Source: Desulfobacteraceae bacterium
GTDB lineage: Bacteria; Desulfobacterota; Desulfobacteria; Desulfobacterales; Desulfosarcinaceae
DNA length: 56,615 nucleotides
Direction: 5' to 3'
Assembly: GCA_027068085.1 (NCBI GenBank)
Contig: JAMOUQ010000007.1
Location: forward strand, 1-56,615
Position numbers and translations under genes: made by a program. The notes below the pieces were generated by a model. The model searched no databases, was not told the DNA's origin, and saw nothing but the letters and a program-made list of their open reading frames with translations. Positions within the stretch are counted from its first letter, which is position 1. Each line of letters begins with the position of its first letter. Of the stretch, positions 33,681 to 39,554 are shown piece by piece.

Positions 33681-34382
33681 TCAAGGCAAGTCGGGAGTTT
33701 GAAGACAATAGCCGACACCCGGAACGGTTATTATATGGCGGGGATTACGGGGATGGGGTTCTATTTTGGCGCGCAGGTGCTGAATATGGACATCGATGGC
33801 GCGGCTCCAGCGGTAGAGCTTGCCGTCCGGCCAAAGGGCCTGCCGGATTTTTTGCCGTTCCATTACCCGGCCGGCATTGGCGGCGAGCAAAAGCAACAGC
33901 TTGAATTCCTTGGGGGTAAGGTTCACCGGCCTGCCGTTTATCCGCACCTGGCGTTTGGCCTGGTCGATGACTAATGGCCCCAGACGCAAAGGGGTCTGTT
34001 TGCTTTCAGCTGAAGATCGTCTCAGGCAGGCCCGGATTCTGGCGGCAAGCTCCAGGTACTCGAACGGTTTGACCAGGTAATCGTCGGCCCCGCTGTCGAG
34101 CCCCAGAATTTTGTCTGCCAGGCTGTCTCTGGTGGTAAGTACGATTATGGGCAGCCTGGAGCGCCGGCGGATTATGCGGCAGACCTGAATGCCGTCCATA
34201 TCGGGAAGAACCAGGTCGAGAAGCATCAGGTCGACTTTGGTCCGGTCGAGCAACTTGATGGCGTGCCGGCCGCTGGCGGTGGTTTCGACCTTGAAGCCGT
34301 CCATTGTAAGGTTCGTCCGGAGGTTGTGTTCCGTTCCGACATCGTCTTCCACCACGAGAATCCTGGAAGTTCTTTGTTCCAT
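33681..34382 (-). CDS. OmpR/PhoB-family response regulator
   Basis: The 233-residue protein has a receiver (EDDVG, phospho-acceptor Asp in LMLLDLVLPDMDGIQV, Thr in IIVLTTRD, Lys in DDYLVKPF) and a winged-helix output domain (RLGPLVIDQAKRQVRINGRPVNLTPKEFKLLLLLAANAGRVM, then SRAIDVHIQHLRAKIEP, then TVPGVGYCL). Start ATG at 34380-34382 with GGAGG nine bases upstream; the longer frame is AT-rich and unlike the family. No kinase gene is adjacent, so it is an orphan. It is divergent from the NrfH/HAO-like operon, and the intervening region holds periodic TTAACA repeats that are its likely binding site. Confidence 0.9.
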   Translation of the reverse strand: MEQRTSRILVVEDDVGTEHNLRTNLTMDGFKVETTASGRHAIKLLDRTKVDLMLLDLVLPDMDGIQVCRIIRRRSRLPIIVLTTRDSLADKILGLDSGADDYLVKPFEYLELAARIRACLRRSSAESKQTPLRLGPLVIDQAKRQVRINGRPVNLTPKEFKLLLLLAANAGRVMERQKIRQALWPDGKLYRWSRAIDVHIQHLRAKIEPHPRNPRHIITVPGVGYCLQTPDLP

Positions 34383-34572
34383 CCCTACCGGCCTCCTGAT
34401 CAAAAACAAGGAGTTTGGCGTGAAATCAAATCCAAATGGATCTGGCGGTAAGAAATTGCGGTCAGAAAACAACTGGTTGAATCAGCAAGATTTCGAAGAC
34501 GGCGCTTTCAAGATTCAGCTGCCGAGTTGTGTTAAAGATACCAGAGAATTGAATTTATCTCAAGCTTTGAAA

Positions 34573-34626
34573 TTAACAAATTCTTAACAAGAATTAACAC
34601 TTTCTTTACATGGTCTTTGCTATATT
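34573..34626 (+). promoter_or_regulatory. Direct-repeat operator for an OmpR-type regulator, with -10 element
   Basis: TTAACA occurs at 34573-34578, 34584-34589 and 34594-34599, and TTTACA at 34605-34610: four hexamers at 11, 10 and 11 base periods, i.e. on one helical face. That is the layout of OmpR/PhoB-type boxes. TATATT at 34621-34626 is a good -10 with no spaced -35, as expected for an activator-dependent promoter. Transcription would begin near 34633. The rest of the 410-base gap (34383-34792) holds the hairpin element and no gene. Confidence 0.6.
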
Positions 34627-34637
34627 GAATACAAGCC

Positions 34638-34705
34638 GGGCGCTTTTCGAACCTCCCTTTAGACGCAAGGTGTGCCGGCGGCGCAGACTTACTGTCGAAA
34701 CGCCC
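34638..34705. repeat. Conserved hairpin element, copy B (leader of the NrfH-like gene)
   Basis: GGGCG (34638-34642) pairs with CGCCC (34701-34705). Inside, with a bulged C at 34643, TTT and CGA pair with AAA and TCG. The interior carries GACGCAAGG and CCGGCGG blocks shared with copy A at 26402-26462. Similarity continues ~15 bases past the stem (GATTCGGATTGAAA here, CAATTTGGATTTTGAAA there). It would lie at the very 5' end of the predicted transcript. Confidence 0.6.
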
Positions 34706-34792
34706 GATTCGGATTGAAAAAACACTGGCGGGTCATCACAGACAGAGCGGTGGCCTTCAAGAGTCATCACTTAGCAATCACCGCAGGTATTT

Positions 34793-35344
34793 ATGAAAAG
34801 ATTGACGAAAGCCCTTATTCTTGTGGCCGTTGGTGTTTTGGTGGCTTTTCCTCTTTTCAGCATGACCTATTACACCATGGTCAGAACTTCGACCCCCGGA
34901 TTCTGCGCGTCATGCCACGAAATCCGCCCGGCTTACGACAGCTGGAAGACGTCCACCCACGTGAATAACGCCCAGGGGTTCGTGGCCGATTGTATGGACT
35001 GCCACCTGCCGGCGCCCCACCAGATGTTCAGCTTTTTCTACGCCAAGACCGTCCACGGCATCAAGGATATCGTGGTCCACTTTTTCGGCGGTCCTTACGA
35101 CCGGGCGGTCAACCGCGAAAAAGCATATGCTTCTTTCACCAACGCCCAATGCCAGAAATGCCATCGCAATCTGCTATACATACCCAACAACAGGGGAGCC
35201 ATGCTGGCCCACCGGACGGTGCTCTATCCGCGGCCGGGCTATGAAAAGAAATGTGTCGATTGCCATCGCAACCTGGTTCACAATCCATCCCAGGTATATC
35301 GTTACAAACAATACCAGCCGCCTTACCGCGGCAACGGAGTTTGA
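34793..35344 (+). CDS. NapC/NrfH-family tetraheme cytochrome c (quinol dehydrogenase)
   Basis: The 183-residue protein has one N-terminal membrane anchor (residues ~6-25) and four CXXCH motifs: CASCH (38-42), CMDCH (67-71), CQKCH (120-124) and CVDCH (154-158). This is the NrfH/NirT arrangement: a menaquinol-oxidising cytochrome anchored in the inner membrane, passing electrons to a periplasmic multiheme partner. The partner is encoded 63 bases downstream. Such pairs feed NrfA or HAO-like octaheme cytochromes; here the partner is the latter, making this equivalent to HaoC of Campylobacterota. Confidence 0.88.
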   Translation: MKRLTKALILVAVGVLVAFPLFSMTYYTMVRTSTPGFCASCHEIRPAYDSWKTSTHVNNAQGFVADCMDCHLPAPHQMFSFFYAKTVHGIKDIVVHFFGGPYDRAVNREKAYASFTNAQCQKCHRNLLYIPNNRGAMLAHRTVLYPRPGYEKKCVDCHRNLVHNPSQVYRYKQYQPPYRGNGV

Positions 35345-35407
35345 GCGTTCGGTTTTGTATCGGCGCAAAGGCCGGCTGGTTAACCTTTTAGCAATGAGGG
35401 GGGAATC

Positions 35408-36805
35408 ATGAAAGTCGTGACAGTCGCCAAATCACTGGCGTGGTCGGCGGTCATGCTGCTGGTGGCCTTGACGGCCGTTTCCCTGGCGGCTCAACAAAAC
35501 CTGCCCAAGCAAAAAGAGTTTCGCATCGAGCGCAGCATGGCTCCCCAGGCCATAGCCTGCATCGAGTGTCACAAAAGCGAAAATCCCGGACTTTTTGCGG
35601 ACTGGGCTCACAGCCGGCATGCCAGTGCGAACATCACTTGCTACGACTGCCACAAGGCAGATGCTTCCGATCCCGATGTCAGCAAGGAGCACTACAAACA
35701 ATACCAGCGTTCCGACACCAAGTACGGCAAGCAGGAGTACAAGGTGCCCATCTCGGCCGTGGTAACCCCCAAGGACTGTTCCCGCTGTCATCCGGATGAG
35801 GCCATGCAGTACAGCCGCAGCAAGCACGCCAATACGCTGGAGATAATCTGGAAGCTGGATCCCTGGCTCAACAAAGGCATGAACAGTGACGCGGAAAGAA
35901 TAGCCGGCTGTTTCCATTGCCACGGTACGATTTTGAAGAACAAGGACGGCAAATTCGATCCGGCCACCTGGCCCAACGTCGGGGTGGGGCGGATCAACAT
36001 GGACGGCAGCAAGGGAAGCTGCACGAGCTGCCACACCCGCCATCGTTTTTCGCTGATGGAGGCCAGAAAACCTGAAGCCTGCGGCCAGTGCCACCTGGGG
36101 CCGGATCATCCCCAGATCGAAATCTACATGGAATCCAAGCATGGCGACATCTATACGGCCCACGGCTCAGAATACAACTGGAACGCAGCGCCCGGAACCT
36201 GGACCGCCGGGGTCGATTTCCGCGGTCCCACCTGTGCCTCCTGCCATATGTCCGGCGCCGGCACCACCCTGGGAACCCATGATGTAACCGAGCGTCTGTC
36301 CTGGGAACTGCAGGCACCCAAGAGCATGCGTCCGGAAGATTTTCCCGCCTTCCCGGCCAAGACCAACTGGAAGGTGGAGCGCGAAAAGATGAAAGCGGTC
36401 TGCATCCAGTGCCACGGCAAGACATGGGTGGAAGACCATTACTACAAGATGGACAAGGTGGTGGAAGAGTACAACCAGAATTATTTTATTCCGGCCAAGA
36501 AGGTGTTTACAGAACTCAACGAAAAGGGGCTGCTCGACAAGTCCCGGTTTTTCGATGAGCGCCTGGAAGTAGAATTTTACGAACTCTGGCACCATGAAGG
36601 ACGGCGGGCCAGGATGGGTGCGGCCATGATGGCTCCCGACTATTCATGGTGGCATGGCTTCTATGAATGCAAGAAGCGTTTCAACAATTTCATGGAAGAG
36701 GCCCGCGACATGCTCGAGCACAACCGGAAAGCCTATAAGGCCGAGGACTACCCCAACGCCACCGGCGATACCACCAGACCCAAGGAGCTGTTTGGCGACA
36801 AATAA
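35408..36805 (+). CDS. Octaheme HAO-like cytochrome c
   Basis: This 465-residue exported protein (signal peptide ~1-28) has eight CXXCH motifs with Cys at 51, 78, 124, 168, 205, 225, 276 and 332, the count and spacing expected for the hydroxylamine oxidoreductase family. The C-terminal ~110 residues are helical (NNFMEEARDMLEHNRKAY), as in HAO. In anaerobes such proteins work with NrfH/HaoC partners and reduce nitrite or hydroxylamine, in contrast to nitrifier HAO, which oxidises hydroxylamine through a tyrosine-crosslinked P460 heme. Candidate tyrosines sit in PDYSWWHGFYE; whether one matches the crosslinking residue needs an alignment. Start ATG with GAGGGGGG upstream. Confidence 0.85.
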   Translation: MKVVTVAKSLAWSAVMLLVALTAVSLAAQQNLPKQKEFRIERSMAPQAIACIECHKSENPGLFADWAHSRHASANITCYDCHKADASDPDVSKEHYKQYQRSDTKYGKQEYKVPISAVVTPKDCSRCHPDEAMQYSRSKHANTLEIIWKLDPWLNKGMNSDAERIAGCFHCHGTILKNKDGKFDPATWPNVGVGRINMDGSKGSCTSCHTRHRFSLMEARKPEACGQCHLGPDHPQIEIYMESKHGDIYTAHGSEYNWNAAPGTWTAGVDFRGPTCASCHMSGAGTTLGTHDVTERLSWELQAPKSMRPEDFPAFPAKTNWKVEREKMKAVCIQCHGKTWVEDHYYKMDKVVEEYNQNYFIPAKKVFTELNEKGLLDKSRFFDERLEVEFYELWHHEGRRARMGAAMMAPDYSWWHGFYECKKRFNNFMEEARDMLEHNRKAYKAEDYPNATGDTTRPKELFGDK

Positions 36806-36835
36806 GTCTCGCAGCTGACAGGCTATATAAAGAAC

Positions 36836-36876
36836 AAGCGGCGGACCGGCCATTTGGGGCCCGGCCGCCGCTTTCG
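36836..36876 (+). terminator. Hairpin terminator after the HAO-like gene
   Basis: A 9-bp arm AAGCGGCGG (36836-36844) pairs with CCGCCGCTT (36865-36873), with further inner GC pairs. A short T-rich tail follows. It may serve both converging genes. Confidence 0.6.
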
Positions 36877-36890
36877 TTTCCGGCTCTGTG

Positions 36891-37334
36891 TCAGGTAAAA
36901 AGGCACAGCTTGCATTCCTTGGCGTATTTGAGAAATTCTTCGGCGGTCCACACCTTTACACCCTCGATCAGTTTTGATTCGTCTATTTCCATCATGTCCA
37001 CGGTCATCTTGCAGGCAATCAGCTCCACGCCTTCGATCTGGGCCATCTCCTGAAGATCGGCCAGGGAAGGGATGTTGGCCTTGGCGATTTTCTGTTTCAT
37101 CATGCTGGTGGCGATGGTGGTCATGCCGGGAATGGCGCCCATGACTCCGGGGGGAAAGAACTTGGCCCGGTCGACTCCGCCTTCCAGCACCAGATTCATG
37201 CCCATGAAAGAGTAAAAAATCTTGCTTTCCATTCCCAGGCGGGCGGCGTTGATTCCCAGAACCAGGGACGGATAGGCCCCGTCAAGGGTGTCTTTTACGC
37301 AGATGAAGGCTGCCTTTTCTTTTTCCTGAGCCAT
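36891..37334 (-). CDS. DsrE2-family sulfur-carrier-like protein
   Basis: The 147-residue protein has the DsrE/DsrF-like fold of the DsrE2/peroxiredoxin-family group: KAAFICVKDTLDGAYPSLVLGINAARLGMESKIFYSFMGMNLVLEG, PGMTTIATSMMKQKI, and the conserved cysteine in GVELIACKMTVDMMEI. Such proteins carry or shuttle sulfane sulfur or act in thiol redox reactions. Two more Cys lie at the very C-terminus (KECKLCLFT), which is not typical and might bind metal. Start ATG at 37332-37334 with GGAGAGG upstream. It is monocistronic. Confidence 0.85.
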   Translation of the reverse strand: MAQEKEKAAFICVKDTLDGAYPSLVLGINAARLGMESKIFYSFMGMNLVLEGGVDRAKFFPPGVMGAIPGMTTIATSMMKQKIAKANIPSLADLQEMAQIEGVELIACKMTVDMMEIDESKLIEGVKVWTAEEFLKYAKECKLCLFT

Positions 37335-37653
37335 TGACCTCTCCTTTCTGTTGGCTGGATGTTTTTCCGACTATTTTCGTATGATGAGCCGCGCTGCGGC
37401 CCGGGGTTACAAAGCCGCTCTGCGCGGCAGCCGAAACAGGATCGAAACGGGCGCGGGGATGATCGCAATCCGGATGCGGCAGTTACAATTTCAGGACGGG
37501 AGTTGATTTTTAGCGCGGCATTGGCATATTAGATTTATAGATCGGCCCGCCGGGGTCTGCAAATATTTTTTGCCGGCCTCCCGGGCAAAGAGAGGCTTTG
37601 CCGCTGCCACAATGGCATAAACCCGTTACCAACGTTTACAGGAGTGTGGATCA
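37335..37653. other. Divergent intergenic region
   Basis: 319 bases between the DsrE2-like gene and the small CX4C gene. It contains the candidate promoter at 37503-37532 and a 7-bp hairpin, GGCAAAG/CTTTGCC, at 37584-37602 in the leader of the small gene. Nothing else is recognised. Confidence 0.5.
37503..37532 (+). promoter_or_regulatory. Candidate promoter of the small CX4C protein gene
   Basis: TTGATT (37503-37508), 18-base spacer, TATTAG (37527-37532). Confidence 0.35.
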
Positions 37654-37875
37654 ATGGCCAAGGAAGATCATGACCGGGAAGAAAAGACCGATTCGTCAAT
37701 GAGTATCGGCGGACAAAAGATGTGCAGTGACGGTGAATGCGTAGGACAGATAATCGCTGAAGATGAAGGCAAAAAAGAGGCCGGCGGGCGGAAAGACAAT
37801 CAGGCCGAAGCCGGATCGTCCATGCGGGCCGGAAAGCACCAATGTGTCGATGACCAGTGCATCGGCAAGAGCTGA
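37654..37875 (+). CDS. Small hydrophilic protein with two CX4C motifs
   Basis: The 73-residue protein is rich in Asp, Glu, Lys, Gly and Ser. Its only four cysteines sit in two similar blocks: QKMCSDGECVGQI near residue 24 and KHQCVDDQCIGKS at the C-terminus. The internal duplication (x-C-x4-C-[VI]-G-[QK]) argues for a real protein. AGGAG lies 9 bases before the ATG. I do not recognise the family. The paired CX4C motifs suggest metal or iron-sulfur binding, or a thiol-disulfide role. It is between a DsrE2-like gene and the CydA-like operon but separated from both by long gaps. Confidence 0.65.
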   Translation: MAKEDHDREEKTDSSMSIGGQKMCSDGECVGQIIAEDEGKKEAGGRKDNQAEAGSSMRAGKHQCVDDQCIGKS

Positions 37876-38485
37876 TCAGGCCGAATCGCCGTGTGCCAAA
37901 TTCAAGCATCAAGACCGCGTGCGTTGCGGGCGCCGGCTGTCCGGCCCCTGTGAATCCCGGCGGTTTCCCGTGATCGTTTTTGGGGCCGGCTTGCCCGCAT
38001 GCGGTAATAAACCATCAGGCTGCCGGAGTTTCAATCGTTCCCGGCGCACGGGGACGATTGAAACCTTCCCCTTCCGGGGGGCGGTGGTTTGCCGTAAAAC
38101 CGGGATCTGCGCACCCCTTCGGATTTTCCTGTTCCCATCTTGACGGATATGCCGTGTTGCCGGCAGGCTCGAAAAGTGCTAAACTTGAACCTGCATTTCC
38201 GTCAGACCCAGACAATGACTCGACCGAGTAATGTTTTTGCCCTCCGTTGCTAAAGTAATTTCAGGGCTGTTCGATATACAGATCAGACAATGGATTTGGC
38301 TGAGCTAAAATCTGAACCCTGACTGTACATTTCTGTTTCCTGTAAACCGGATGGTGTCTTTCCTCATCTGCCCTGGTGTAAGTCTGTAATAATTCGCCTT
38401 GTTGTCCGCTGATATCGTCGTTTTTGGATTCCGGCGCTTAAAAGCCGGTCGGGGTAATCAAAAGATTGCATTCAAGGAGAAGAAA
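37876..38485. other. 610-base non-coding region
   Basis: No convincing gene on either strand. It contains the solitary CRISPR-repeat-like palindrome at 38028-38064, and AT-richer sequence from ~38230 on that should hold the promoter of the CydA-like operon, although no clear -35/-10 pair was seen. AAGGAG at 38474-38479 is the ribosome-binding site of the next gene. Confidence 0.55.
38028..38064. repeat. Solitary 37-base CRISPR-repeat-like palindrome
   Basis: The element begins GTTTCAATCGT and ends ACGATTGAAAC. The arms pair over 15 bases with one G-U-type mismatch and enclose a ~7-base GC loop. Length, GTTTC start and GAAAC end are those of many CRISPR repeats. Only one copy exists in this window, with no spacers and no cas genes. 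Confidence 0.5.
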
Positions 38486-39553
38486 ATGACACCCGTGACT
38501 CTTGTGCCACAGCCGGACGTGCTCCAGGTTCCCTGGGGCTGGTTTCAGGCATTGCTGGTATTTACTTTCATCCTTCATCTGTTGCTGATGAATACCATGC
38601 TGGGCAATGCCATCCTGGCAGTATTTGCCGGACTGGGCAGAAATGAAGATTACCATGCCATGGAAAAGCAGGCCTCGGTCAACCTGCCCTACGCCATCGC
38701 CTTTACCGTCAACATCGGTGTGGCGCCCCTGCTTTTCCTCCAGGTGCTCTATGGCCACCTGATTTACGCAAGTTCGGTGCTGATGGCCGTCTACTGGCTG
38801 TCGGTGGTGGGCCTGCTGATAATCGCCTACTACTGCGCCTACATCTACGATTTCAAATTCGAGGCCCTGGGTTCGCGGCGCACGCTGCTTATCGCCGCGA
38901 GCGCCGTTCTGATGCTGACCATCGGCTTCATCTTCACCAACAACATGACCCTGATGCTGACACCGGCAAAGTGGCAGGCCTATTTCTCCAATCCCAACGG
39001 CACCATCCTCAACCTGTCCGATCCGACCCTGGTACCGCGCTACCTGCATTTTGTCACCGCCTCGGTGGCCATCGGAGGGCTCAGCCAGGCCATCTACTGG
39101 AAGATCAGACAGCAAAAGGGACTGGAACAGGCAGCTTCCAGGGTGGCCATCGGCATGCGCTGGTTTTTCAGGGCCACCGTGGTGCAGCTGGCGCTGGGAA
39201 CCTGGTTCTTGCTGGCCCTGCCCTCCGGAGTGCTTTCCCGGCTGACGAGCGGGGCCCTCTATCCAACCATCCTGCTGATTGCCGCCGCCACAGCCGTGCT
39301 GCTGGTGCTTTATTTCGGAATCAAACAGCAGGTCTGGCCGGCTGCGGCCTGTGTTGCGGCCACCGTCACCATCATGGTGCTCATCAGAGACTTTGTCAGG
39401 GCGGCTTACCTGGAGCCGTTTTTCTCCCTGTCCGATCTCAAGGTGGCCCCCCAGTACTCGCCCATGATCATGTTCCTGGTTTCCTTCGTGGTCGGCCTGA
39501 TCATCGTGGCCTATATGCTCAAGCTGGCCGCAGCAGCGGGAAAGGAGGCCTGA
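38486..39553 (+). CDS. Cytochrome bd subunit I-like membrane protein, first of a pair
   Basis: This 355-residue protein has about nine transmembrane helices and similarity to CydA. WGWFQALLVFTFILHLLLMNTMLGNAIL places H31 where CydA has its N-terminal heme ligand. YLHFVTASVAIGGLSQAIYW matches the HTVTASY-type segment holding the heme b558 histidine. The GRQPW motif and Q-loop are not seen. No CXXCH is present. Start ATG at 38486 with AAGGAG six bases upstream; upstream in-frame sequence is unlike the family. The next gene starts one base after its stop and is a second CydA-like protein, so the two likely form a heterodimeric quinol- or cytochrome-linked complex. Confidence 0.75.
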   Translation: MTPVTLVPQPDVLQVPWGWFQALLVFTFILHLLLMNTMLGNAILAVFAGLGRNEDYHAMEKQASVNLPYAIAFTVNIGVAPLLFLQVLYGHLIYASSVLMAVYWLSVVGLLIIAYYCAYIYDFKFEALGSRRTLLIAASAVLMLTIGFIFTNNMTLMLTPAKWQAYFSNPNGTILNLSDPTLVPRYLHFVTASVAIGGLSQAIYWKIRQQKGLEQAASRVAIGMRWFFRATVVQLALGTWFLLALPSGVLSRLTSGALYPTILLIAAATAVLLVLYFGIKQQVWPAAACVAATVTIMVLIRDFVRAAYLEPFFSLSDLKVAPQYSPMIMFLVSFVVGLIIVAYMLKLAAAAGKEA

Positions 39554-39554
39554 G

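Noticed and set aside
34572-34705. c-di-GMP (GEMM-I) riboswitch suggested by the GACGCAAGG block
   Set aside because: The flanking tetraloop-receptor and second-helix sequences of that class are missing, so only an unnamed hairpin repeat is claimed.
38028-38064. CRISPR array
   Set aside because: Only one repeat-like unit exists and no cas gene is near, so no array is claimed.
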